Positions 35,742-45,384 of a DNA stretch of 64,000 bases are shown one piece after another. The translations under genes and the position numbers were made by a program. Numbering within the stretch: the first letter of the stretch is position 1; each line of letters opens with the position of its first letter. Under the pieces are notes generated by a model that made no database searches, had not been told where the DNA came from, and worked only from the letters and a program-made list of their open reading frames with translations. This DNA is from Thecaphora thlaspeos (lineage: Eukaryota > Basidiomycota > Ustilaginomycetes > Urocystidales > Glomosporiaceae), in assembly GCA_900291925.1 (NCBI GenBank), contig UWYS01000029.1, positions 124,001-188,000 on the forward strand, written 5' to 3'.

Positions 35742-38700
35742 TTAGCTCCAGAGGCACACTCCTCCTGACCTCCATGCACCATGGCTGTTTGAGTTGTCCA
35801 TCTTTGAGCACTGGAGACCAAACCTCTTGCGTGCTACTGTGAGCATCTTCTTGGTCAAGGTGTCAGCAGCATTGAGCCTGGTCCGGATGTCCTTGATGAT
35901 GACCTGGTGCCACTTGCATGCCTTGCAGATGTAGTGGTACCTGATATTGATGTGCTTGAGCTTCTGGTGATGTTGAGGGTCCTTGGCTGCTTGTGTTGCT
36001 GCCTGGTTGTCCAAGAAGATCAGCAGTGTTGTCCACCAGCCTAGCACCTTGAGCAGGTTATGCAGGTATGCTGCCTCCTTGGCTGCCTCTGATGCTGCCA
36101 CATACTCTGCCTCCATGGTTGACTAAGCAATGCACTTCTGTCTGGCTGCACCAGCTGACCCAGTTGCCACATTGGTAGAAGATGTAGTCAGAGGTGTTGC
36201 ATTACTCCAGCTTGCTGTTGCTGCTGTAGTTGGCATTGCTGTAGCCCTTGACCAGCTTTTCCTGACATTGTGCTCTGTAGACCAGGGTGAAGTTCTTGGT
36301 TTGGTTGACATACTTGAGGGCCTGCTCGATAGCTGCCTGGTGTTCCAAGCTGGGGTTGCTGGAGAAGTGACCAAGGTAGGTGGTGATGAGGGCTAGGTCC
36401 GGGTGTGTGCAGCCTGCCAGCCACATGAGCGTGCCGTTGATGGTCAGGTAGCGCTCCCTCTGTCTTGGGTCAACCCGGCCTTTGTACTTCTCCATGGCAG
36501 CAGTTGGCAGGGCCATCCACCACTTTGACATGCTGCTCTGGAGGTGTTTGTTGCAAATGGCCTGGGCATAGCCAGTCTGGTCCAGTGTGTGCCATCCTCC
36601 CAGTTGCAGGTGATCTTGATGCCAAGTGCTGGGCTGGGCCGTTGAGTTGTAATATCGGGTCACAGAGCTTGGAGCAGCTGGAGCCTCAGGAGACAGGCCA
36701 CACATTTTTCCCCACATCGGAGCTGTGATGCACCAGCTTGCCAGTTGGCACTCTGTCAATCCACTTGTCCACTCCCTCTGTACATATAGTCAGTTCCTTG
36801 CTTGCTCCCTACCTAAGAAATACTACCAACCATCATCACCATCAACATAGTTGCACCTCACTTCACAACTGAGTCAAACTCCTTCTTGCGTGCTGCAGCC
36901 CAGTGGGTGCCATGCTCCTTGCTTGCCAGTGCCACATCCACTGGAATGGGCAGGCTGTCCTCTCTGCCATTGCTGGAGCTCATCAGGACCATCTTGATGA
37001 GGTGTGCCATCTCCCTGTGCAGCTTCTTGTCCAGCGTGGCCTTCTTGTTCTGCTTCTCCTGCTCCCTGTAGTCATACTGCTTGGCACTCAAAGGCTTTTG
37101 CCAGAGACTGTAGCAGCGCTCATGCTCCTTGTTGGCAGCTTGCTCCTCTGCTGCCTTCTCTCTCCTATCCCGCATCTGCTTTGCACGGTCTTGGCTCTGC
37201 TGCTGGATGGCTGGGTTGGACGGTGCTGCTGGAATAGGTGGGATGTGTGAGGGGCAAGCTGGGATGTTGATATAGATGTCCTGTCCAGTGGTGACTGGTG
37301 CTTTGGGAGCGGCGGCAGAAGGCTTTGGAGCTGGAGGCGGCGTGGTCAACTCAGAGGCAGTGGTTGAGGAAGTGTTATCAAGGGTTGGCTGGATGCTGTC
37401 CTGGTCTGCTTGAGCTTCTGCCATTGGAGGAGCAGCTCCTTCAGCTGGAGCTTCAGATGTGGTTGGGATGGAGTCAACATTGATGGCATCTTCTACTGCT
37501 GCTGCTGCAGTTGGGCTGGAGCGGTGGTGGTCAGCTCCTTGCTGGGGCTGGAGAGCATGGACAGGTCAAAGTACTGTGGCTGTTGCTGTTGCTTGACCCC
37601 CTTGGCAGTGGCACCGTTCTTGCTCTTGTTGAAGATGATGTTGCAGCTCCAGTGTAGCTGAGGAAGGGGCTCCAGGGTGAAGATGCGATAGGACTTCCTT
37701 CCCTCATTGTATCCCAGGAAGGTGCCAGGGATGCTGTGGTCGGAGAGCTTGCCATGGGGAGACTCCACCTGGACAAAGGCAAGGCAGCCAAAGCAGCAGA
37801 GTTAACCCAGGTTGGGCTTCTTCTTGAACCACTGCTGGAAAGGGAGCTTCATCAGGTGGGTGGCTGAAGTGACTGCCTCCTTCCAGTGTCTTTTGTCCAG
37901 CTGGGCATCCCCATTCTGCTTGCTGGTATGGTAGGCTGTGTGGTGCCACTGGATGCCCTTCTCCTGCATCCAGCGCTGGCACACCTGCTTCAGCCACACC
38001 TGCCCATTGTCAGCCATAAAGATACTGGTCTTGCAGCCAGTGTGCACCTCTGCTGCTGCCAGCCAAGTCTTGAGCTTATCGCTGGTGGCTGCCTTGGACT
38101 CGATTGGGATGGTCCAGACGTAGCGTAGCGGCTGGCATTATCGACAATGCAGAGGACATAGGCCTTGAAGTAGTGGCTTGTCCCCTGCACCAGCCCCATC
38201 AGGTCAATGTGGACCAGCTGGAGCCGATGCTTGCTGATTGGCATGGTGCTCTTTGGGAAGGGCTTGGCAGCATGCTTGGACTTGATGCACAGATCACAGA
38301 CCTCAGATTTGCCCTTGCCAATGCTGGTGGGGACACCGCTGGCCAGATCAGGGAGGTGGCAGAGCCTTTGATTGCTCGGGTGGCCCATATGGGCGTGCCA
38401 AAGGGCAGTGACACCAGGGGCAGAGGCAGCAGTAAGTGCTATAGCAGCAGCTGTGGCTGCTAATGGCACCTCAATCTGCCAGGAGTCCTTGAGCTTTGGG
38501 AAGCTGTAGGTGCTGTGCTTGGGATGGCTGAGGATGGCTTCAGCTTCAGCGTCCATGAGCAGGACTCCATAGCCAGTGTTTGTGAGCTGGATACTTGAGA
38601 TGAGGTTGTCCTTCAGCCCTGGGACATAGAGGCAGTGGTGGAGAGTGAGGTGTTTGGTCAGCCCTGATGCCTGCTTGATGCGGAGGTAGACTGTGCTGAT

Positions 38701-39975
38701 GCACTTGATGCTGGTGCAGCTGCCATCAGTCAGGATAACAGAACCCTGCGTGTGGCACAGCTTGAGGAAGCTCGACTCCTGGTGGCTCATGTGAGCTGTG
38801 GCACCAGAGTCGAGGATCCAGGCATTGGTCTTGGCATTGCTGAGGGTGGAGCACATGGCCTGGTGGGAGTGGAGACTCACAGAATCTGCGGACTTGTCAC
38901 TGTCCTCAGAGCTGGAGTTGCTGTCCTCGGTGGTGGTTGAGGCCTGGTTGGCCTTGCTGCTCTTGATGGTCTTGCTGCTCTTGCCACTGGTCTTGCCCTT
39001 GCCACCCTTCTTGCTGTCCTGTTGATGGTGCTTGCACTCCTTGTGCTTGGCCTTGGCCTTGTTGAAGATGTTGATGTCAAACCTGGGGTCATTGCAGTCC
39101 CTGGTGCGGTGGCCACAGTTGCGGCAGAAGTTGCAGAAAAAGTTCTTGCTGTGCTGCTGGCTGTGGTTGGCGCTCTTGCTGTTGGGACTGCCAGCGGGAG
39201 CCCTGCCGCGGCTGAGGCAGGTGCTGGAGTCCTGGGCATACTTGCAGTCCTGGGCCATGAGGAAGCTGAGGGTGCCATGGTAGGACTGGTGGGCCAGGTT
39301 ATTGCCAGCCTCAATGGTGCAGACCGTGATGGCCAGCTTGGGGTCCTCCTCACAGGTAGAGAGGAGTGCCTCCTTCTGGTCCTGCTCGGTGATGGTGATG
39401 CCAGTGTGCTTGCCTGTGATGGCAAGCTTGTTGATCCGCTTGCCAAGGGCCTTGATGGTCAACTCAAGCTTGAGCTGCATGAGCTCCTTCTTGATCTGGC
39501 AGGCCATAGCAGCATCACCAATGGTGAGAGTCTCCTTGAGCATCCTGTAGAGGACACTACCCTGGTGGCAGTGCTTGCTTGGGACACACTCAATGATGTC
39601 CTTGACATTGCCATCATTGTTGCTGGTGTTGGCTGTGAAGCAGATGATGATGCTGAGGAAGGTGTCAATCTCTGCATCATAGCTGGGGCTTCCATGCTGA
39701 AAGGAGGGGTCCTGCTGGGTGAGAATGGTGTAGCCATTGGGAATGTTGTTGAGGGCATCCTGGAGCATCTTGCTCCAGGTGTTGAAGGCCAAGCTGGAGC
39801 GCTTGAGCTTCTCAATGGTGCCAGCAATCTTCTTGATGTTGGTCTTGGTCTTGATGCTGAGGCTGCTGGAATTGGCAGCCTCTTCCTCATTCTTGAGCCT
39901 CTGGGTGGCTTTAAGCTGGTGAAGCTCTGTCTCAAGGCAGGAGACAATGGCTGCCAGGTCTGGTTTGTTGGCCAT
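35742..39975 (-). pseudogene. Degenerate Ty1/Copia-type gag-pol polyprotein
   Basis: Gag starts at ATG 39975 and stays open to 37990. It contains a CCHC knuckle (C-NF-C-RNCG-H-RTRD-C), the protease motif AWILDSGATAHMS, and the integrase zinc finger HAHMGHPSNQRL...CDLCIKSK followed by HIDLMG. A 5-bp tandem duplication at 38121-38130 shifts the frame in the integrase core, which resumes as VHTGCKTSIFMADNGQVW. An in-frame TAA at about 37802 and a TAG at about 37493 follow. A later frame (37424-36858) is the linker leading into reverse transcriptase, ending WAAARKKEFDSV. The catalytic RT core is absent; a 226-bp inverted LTR copy occupies that spot. Beyond it the RT end/RNase H part (TLMWLAGCTHPDLALIT; MEAEYVAASEAAKEA) runs to the stop at 35742. 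Non-functional. Confidence 0.88.
36645..36870 (+). repeat. 226-bp LTR copy inserted inverted within pol
   Basis: Bounded by AGTTGT...ACAACT and, by eye, identical over all 226 bp to the reverse complement of 40064-40289. It interrupts pol exactly where the RT core is missing. TGAGT occurs at 36643-36647 and 36870-36874, a candidate 5-bp target duplication if the LTR termini are taken a few bases further in. Confidence 0.85.
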
Positions 39976-40063
39976 GTTGGTTGTGCTGAGGGTGGTGATG
40001 ATGCTGCAATGTGTCCTACCAGGAGAGAGGTCTAGCTCAAAAGAGCAACTCAGACTCTTAATC

Positions 40064-40289
40064 AGTTGTGAAGTGAGGTGCAACTATGTTGATGGTGATG
40101 ATGGTTGGTAGTATTTCTTAGGTAGGGAGCAAGCAAGGAACTGACTATATGTACAGAGGGAGTGGACAAGTGGATTGACAGAGTGCCAACTGGCAAGCTG
40201 GTGCATCACAGCTCCGATGTGGGGAAAAATGTGTGGCCTGTCTCCTGAGGCTCCAGCTGCTCCAAGCTCTGTGACCCGATATTACAACT
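40064..40289 (-). repeat. 226-bp LTR upstream of gag (presumed 5' LTR)
   Basis: It lies about 90 bp upstream of the gag start in sense orientation, as a 5' LTR should. It includes the TATATAGTCAG/CCTTGCTTGC module that recurs in the other copies. The inverted, identical copy is at 36645-36870. No identical copy in the same orientation was found at the 3' end of the relic. Confidence 0.78.
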
Positions 40290-40652
40290 AAGCTTCCAGA
40301 CATGGCACAGTGCTGAACTGATTTCTGTGCTGATCAAACTATAGAGTGCTGTTCTGGTGTTTGTAGTATCATAGTGCAAGGATTGACACCTGCTCCTCAC
40401 TGCCATGCTTTTACAGTCTCTCCCAGTCCTTCCTCTGCTGCCTTAAATAGCAGTCCCAGGTCAGCAAGGCCCTCCTTTTCTTTGCAGAGCATCGGGACCT
40501 GGCAAAATGGAGTTTGCTTCACAACAGACTCTTAGCACCAGAATTGTTCTTGTAAGTTCAGACACTCAGATTTTAGGGGTAGACAGTGACCCTTGCTAGA
40601 TTAAAGCACACAAAGCGCAGGAGCAACGATGATGATACAATACGAGAAGCAT
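40290..40652. other. Right edge of retroelement region and OMA1 3' flank
   Basis: 363 bases of AT-richer sequence, possibly more retroelement debris up to about 40560, then the 3' flank of the protease gene. No gene or repeat copy recognised. Confidence 0.45.
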
Positions 40653-42062
40653 CTATGCAAAGGCACCGCCAACAACGGAGCTGAAGCTCAAGATGTTGTC
40701 AGGGTTGGGACAGCCAGACTGCCCGCGGGTCGACATCGCCTCAGGAAGCTGTTGGAGGAAGTGAGAGAAGAGATAGCCAGGTACAGGTGTCAGTAAAGGT
40801 ACATGAGTGTACACCCGTGCTCGCAATTGCTTTGCAGCGTCACCTACCCATTCTTGCATCTTCTGGATCCTCTTGCTGTTGATGGGATGCGTCGAAAGGA
40901 TCGCTTTAGCTGCATCGCCAAAGCCGCCATTTCCTCCGCCATCTTCGGACTCCTGCATCCGCTGCCACAACTTGCCCGCCTCACGCGGATCATAGCAGGC
41001 CTTGGCCATGATCGAGAGTCCGATCTTGTCAGCCTCGAGCTCCATCTTCCTGCTATTTGGCAGCGAGAGCAGAAGGGTCAGACCGGCTCGACTTAGGCCG
41101 GCATCGACGCCAACCAGCGATTCCAGCAGCAGCGCGCCTACCATCAGGACCTTGTAGCCCGAGACCTTTTCAGCGCTATGTCGGACCACCTGATGCGCTA
41201 TCTCGTGGCCGAGGACGGTGGCGAGGCCGTCTTCATTGGAGCAGATCGGCAATATCCCCGTAAAGACAAAGACTTTGCCACCCGGAAGCACAAAGGCATT
41301 CTTTTCGGAAGGCTCATCGATGACAAACACCTCCCACTCCGTCTTTTGCCGGAGGCCTCTGGACGGCAACGGGCCAGAGAAGCCGGCGTCTTGTCCGCCA
41401 TCGTCGCGTTGCGAGAGCGCCCCTCCGACGGACCCTGACCTGACCTCGGTGTGCTGGTTGCCTTCGAGTGCCGAGATGATCCGTGCCGCCGTCTTTCGCA
41501 CGTATCGGCTGTGTGGGTGGCTGTGTGAGAGGATTTTGCCGCGGTACTCTTGCAGCACTTGGCGGTACGCATCCTCACCCATCGAGATTTCCTGCTCGCG
41601 GCTTACATCGATGAAGCGCCATCGCCCGGTCTCGGGGACCCTTTCGAGGTGGACGACGTAGTACACGCCGGCGGCCCCCAGGATCACATATAGGAGCGTC
41701 TGGCGCGGTGCAAAGGCCTTGCTTCTTCCGCCCCATCCTCCACCCCCGCCGCGTCCGCGTCCACCTCCGCCTGCGCTCTGTCCGCCGCCCCTGCTCCGCT
41801 GAATGAGAATATCGCCGAGCGACTGCAGACTTAGCAGCTGTGGAGCGGTCTGCTGCTGCCGCTGCTGTCGCTGTTGCTGTGCGGGCGACGGAGCAGGCTG
41901 TCCGAAGCGGCGATACGTCGCAGGTATGGCGGATGAGACCTGAAACACTCGGATGGATGCTGCGGCGGCGCGGGAGGACGAGGGCGGCAGACGCGCTCTT
42001 GTTGCGGTCGCGAGGCCTTGCGCCATCGAGAGGACGAAGGAATGGCGCCGCGATTGAGCCAT
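40653..42062 (-). CDS. OMA1: OMA1-like mitochondrial inner-membrane metalloprotease (M48)
   Basis: Two exons on the minus strand, 42062-40848 and 40748-40653, give 436 aa. The N-terminus is Arg/Ser/Ala rich without acids (MAQSRRHSFVLSMAQGLATA), like a mitochondrial presequence. One membrane segment is at about 122-138 (TLLYVILGAAGVYYVVH), followed by the OMA1 motif ERVPETGRWRFIDVS. The zinc site is HEIAH (286-290) with the third ligand in ELEAD (E343). The C-terminus after splicing reads QEWLPEAMSTRGQSGC, the conserved end of OMA1. OMA1 cleaves dynamin-like fusion factors and misfolded membrane proteins under stress. The 99-nt intron is a multiple of three without a stop, so a retained-intron form would add 33 residues within the otherwise conserved tail. 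Confidence 0.94.
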   Translation of the reverse strand: MAQSRRHSFVLSMAQGLATATRARLPPSSSRAAAASIRVFQVSSAIPATYRRFGQPAPSPAQQQRQQRQQQTAPQLLSLQSLGDILIQRSRGGGQSAGGGGRGRGGGGGWGGRSKAFAPRQTLLYVILGAAGVYYVVHLERVPETGRWRFIDVSREQEISMGEDAYRQVLQEYRGKILSHSHPHSRYVRKTAARIISALEGNQHTEVRSGSVGGALSQRDDGGQDAGFSGPLPSRGLRQKTEWEVFVIDEPSEKNAFVLPGGKVFVFTGILPICSNEDGLATVLGHEIAHQVVRHSAEKVSGYKVLMVGALLLESLVGVDAGLSRAGLTLLLSLPNSRKMELEADKIGLSIMAKACYDPREAGKLWQRMQESEDGGGNGGFGDAAKAILSTHPINSKRIQKMQEWVGDAAKQLRARVYTHVPLLTPVPGYLFSHFLQQLPEAMSTRGQSGCPNPDNILSFSSVVGGAFA

Positions 42063-42645
42063 GGCGGGAGGGGAAGGGGCGCTTATCCGGGAGGAAAGGT
42101 TCGAAAGTGAGTTGAAATGCTTTGGATGCTATCGCTGCGTGCGGGAGCTCGCTCTTCCGTCGCTTGTCGTTCGAGCAGTCTTGAGTGGAGCGGTGATGTG
42201 ATGGATGACGAGGAAGATGTGTGGGTGCGGGAGGGATGGACGACGTCACGGCGCGTCCGTGCGTCCGTGCATCCGTGCGTCCGTGCGTCCGTGCGTAGGC
42301 AGTCGCTGTGTGGCCGAGATGATCGATGTCTATTCAAAAGGGCCGAGGCGCGCGAGCAAGTCTAATTTACAGGGTTCGGCCGGCTGCTGCCATGACTCGC
42401 CCGGCCACACCTGAACCCTGGAGCTTGAGGCAAACTACAGTACGATAATTATGTAATTCTCAGATTAACTCAGCCATCGTCATGATCCCCAAAACTTCTT
42501 CCCCTTCCTTGCCATCCGCGCTGCGGTCGAACGCCGCCAAGGGCGCGTCCCTCGCTCTCCGTCAGGCGTCAGCCTTGCGACCACCAGCATGCTCACCCTC
42601 GCACTGCTCCCTTCACGTGCAGCCCGTAAAAGCCATATTGACAGC
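42063..42645. promoter_or_regulatory. Divergent promoter of OMA1-like and SDR genes
   Basis: 583 bases. Contains an 8-bp GTCCGTGC tandem (42254-42296, about five units, near the protease side), an AT-rich patch with TACAGTA at 42436-42442, and an in-frame upstream ATG for the SDR at 42589. Confidence 0.55.
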
Positions 42646-43675
42646 ATGACCATCGCACTCGTGACCGGAGGCAACCGCGGTATCGGGTGAGTGAGTTGGT
42701 ACAGACAGACGAGAGAGGGTGCTGGCTTCTGACCAAGGACCTCGCTGACCACCGGAGCGTCCCCTCGGTCACCGGGGTGACGACTCCAGATACGGAATCG
42801 TCCGCCGACTGGCCAACGAGTATCCCGCCTCGGCCCTCGGCTCGTCGGGCTCGCCGCTGACGATCCTGTTGGGCTCGCGCACCGTCGACAACGGCCAAGA
42901 GGCGCGCGACTCAGTCATGTCAGAGCTATCGTCCGAGGCTTCTAGCAACGTCACGATCACACCGCTCCAGATCGATATCAGCGATCCGGCGTCGGTCGAG
43001 CGTGCCAGCTCCGAGATTCAATCGCGTTACGGCAAACAGGGCGGTCTGGACGTCCTCATCAACAATGCCGGCATCGCCCTGACCGGCTTCGACGCCGACA
43101 TCATCCGCGAAACGATGGCAACCAACTACCACGCCACCAAGAACGCCATCAAATCGATCCCAGTGCGAGACGGCGGTCGGATCGTCAATCTCGCCTCGAT
43201 GGCTGGCATCCTCAAGGGTTACGGACCCGAGGTGACGAAGCGCTTCCTAGAGGCAAAGAGCGAGGATGACGTTGACTCCATCGTGCGCGATTACGAAAAC
43301 GACGTCCGCCAGGGCAATTGCCAGAACAAGGGCTGGAAGGCGGCCGCCTACTCGACCAGCAAGTGCGCCCTCATCGCATACACCCGCGTCCTCGACGCTG
43401 AGTACAAGAAGCAGGGCAAGAACGTCTCCATCAACGCGTGCTGTCCCGGCTGTGAGTTTGTCGGCCTGCCGCCTATCTTGGCGTCTTCCAACTCCATGCG
43501 CTGACTCTGTGTCGTTCGCCTTGCAGACGTAAACACCGACATGACCAAGGGCAAAGGCGTGAAGACGCTCGACGAGGGCGCCGAGACGCCCGTTCACATT
43601 GCGCTCCAGGACCTCAATGGCATCAGCGGCGAGTTCTGGGAGAACAGCAAGGTGTCACGGTGGCATCAGGAATGA
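42646..43675 (+). CDS. Short-chain dehydrogenase/reductase (carbonyl-reductase-like)
   Basis: Three exons, 42646-42686, 42790-43451 and 43527-43675, give 283 aa. The cofactor motif TGGNRGIG is split by intron 1. DVLINNAGIAL, NLASMAG (catalytic Ser) and the catalytic YSTSK are present, then CCPGYVNTDMTKGKG. The insert between the Ser and the Tyr-Lys motif (LEAKSEDDVDSIVRDYENDV) is typical of the carbonyl reductase (CBR1) group, so NADPH-dependent reduction of ketones or quinones is likely; the substrate is unknown. An in-frame ATG 57 bases upstream (42589) would add MLTLALLPSRAARKSHIDS, an Arg-bearing extension that could act as a mitochondrial presequence. I used the downstream ATG because it gives the family's normal N-terminus. 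Confidence 0.9.
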
Positions 43676-43847
43676 GTAGGCGAGCGAGCGCAATGCGCTC
43701 CGGCCCCCCGGTTGATGGAGAAGGACGTAGAGAGAATGCAGCTACAAGTACAAGCGGTATGAATATTTTACATGACAAACAGGTGTGCGTTGCTGGGAAG
43801 ATTGCTCGGGTCGGGGCCAGAGCGATGGCAAACACAAAGTGTTTGTG

Positions 43848-44891
43848 TCAGAAGCTTCCCCTCCATGCTTGGTCAAAACCACCGAGGTCGCCGCAGGCTA
43901 CAAAGGGGACCATCTTTGCCAATTCGACTGCGTTGATGACCGACGATGTACTGGAGAGCCTATCCGAGCTCACGCCGACCTCCTGCCTCGGCGTCTTGTA
44001 TACGATAATGGAAGCCATCTCGCCCTTTAGCCTCTCGGCCAATTCGACCAGACCCTCCCTGGCGTCCTCCTTGTCTTGCTCCGTTTGCTGCTGCTGCCGC
44101 TCGGTGGGCTGCGACTCGGGGCAGACAGACTTGGGCAGGCCTTTTGGCGGGTTGAAGCCCTGGCATACGACAAAGTGCTCGACGCTTCCGACACGACTGC
44201 TCCTAGGCTTGGCAATCTCAACACGGTCAAAGAAAGCCCGCAGCTGACTGGCGAGCACTGCGCCGCTTGTGCCTGGACGAGCGCCCTCGAGCTCGTTCTT
44301 CTGCGCCCAGCCGGCTCGAGCTTGTGGCAGCTGTGTAAAGATCTTTGCGACAAACGTGCCGCCTCGTTCAAGGAGGCGGAAGGTAATCTGAGTTGCGGCG
44401 AGGAGGAGCTGGGACTGGAGGTATTCGTCGAGGTCGTGAAGTCCCGTGACGTCGGGCGCGCCGTCGCAGACAATCAGCTGTGCCTTTGCCCTGGCTTTGA
44501 GTCGACCTGTGGTGCCCGAGGAGGCGAGTGCCTGCGAAACGGCGTTTGCGGTAGACGGGGTGGTGATGTCGCCGATGATCTGCATGACGCCGGGCAGAGG
44601 TGCCATTGCCTGCAGGTCGACCGATACGAGGTGGGACTCGGCTACCTCTGCGAGCCGGTTCGAGAGGACCTGGGACCACGATCCGGGCGCAGCGCAGAGG
44701 TCTACCACGCGCTGTGGGGTCGGCGGCGAGGCTGAGTCGGATGTGGCATCGAGGGCGTAGGAGGCTGCTCCTCCGAGGAAGCCGTACTGCTCGTTGAGGT
44801 GAAGGAGTTTGTAGGCGGAGCGGGCGCGGTATCCATCTGACTTGCCCTGTCGGTAGTAGATGTCGCGCTTGTCCTTTGACGACTTTCCCAT
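43848..44891 (-). CDS. TRM7: FtsJ-type tRNA 2'-O-methyltransferase (Trm7-like)
   Basis: Single exon of 347 aa, starting [20 protein letters not shown]. The K-D-K-E catalytic tetrad of the FtsJ/RrmJ fold is visible: K28 in RARSAYKLL, Asp in [11 protein letters not shown], Lys in GTFVAKIF, and Glu in [12 protein letters not shown]. The SAM motif is [15 protein letters not shown]. The opening [13 protein letters not shown] and the [17 protein letters not shown] segment are typical of Trm7, which methylates positions 32 and 34 of the anticodon loop of some tRNAs with different partner proteins. It is convergent with the SDR gene (172 bp between stops) and divergent from the Rab-GAP gene. Confidence 0.95.
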   Translation of the reverse strand: MGKSSKDKRDIYYRQGKSDGYRARSAYKLLHLNEQYGFLGGAASYALDATSDSASPPTPQRVVDLCAAPGSWSQVLSNRLAEVAESHLVSVDLQAMAPLPGVMQIIGDITTPSTANAVSQALASSGTTGRLKARAKAQLIVCDGAPDVTGLHDLDEYLQSQLLLAATQITFRLLERGGTFVAKIFTQLPQARAGWAQKNELEGARPGTSGAVLASQLRAFFDRVEIAKPRSSRVGSVEHFVVCQGFNPPKGLPKSVCPESQPTERQQQQTEQDKEDAREGLVELAERLKGEMASIIVYKTPRQEVGVSSDRLSSTSSVINAVELAKMVPFVACGDLGGFDQAWRGSF

Positions 44892-45384
44892 GGCTGTAGG
44901 ACGTGGGTATGTGTGTGAATGGATGGTGGAAGGGAGGGACGGAGGGAGGCCAGAACTTCCAATGAAAACAAAAACAAAAACAAATAAGGCCCGGCAGCCG
45001 GCCGGCAAGCCGCCACGAGACGGCAGCGCAGCTGGAAAAGGCACCGACGCTGGGCCGTTTCCCGGACCCGAGCGACCAGACATACAGATAGCACTCATTG
45101 ACTCTTGTAGCTGGGTGTCCGTGCGTCCAAAAGGCTCCACTTTGGCTGCTGCGGCTGTCGCCGCCCGTGACACCGCCACCTCAGCCCTGCTCGCCCTCAC
45201 TTCATCCACCAATCCGCCGAGAAGCTCCTCTCGACCTCGACAGACCACAAAAGTGACTCCGCTCCATCCCCTCTCGCATTCACACTCCCAATCAGCCTGC
45301 CCTCTCATGTATACAGGTGCTTGGAAAGCCTAGTCTTACCGTCCAGTCCGCCCTCCTAGTCCGCCCACCCTCGCCGCCGCCCCA
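44892..45384. promoter_or_regulatory. Divergent promoter of Trm7-like and Rab-GAP genes
   Basis: 493 bases between the two start codons, with an A5C tandem (AAAACAAAAACAAAAAC at about 44964-44981) on the methyltransferase side and C/T-rich leaders. No clear TATA box. Confidence 0.55.

Noticed and set aside
38110..38135. Programmed ribosomal frameshift in pol
   Set aside because: The shift is explained by an exact 5-bp duplication, there is no slippery heptamer, and several other inactivating lesions follow.
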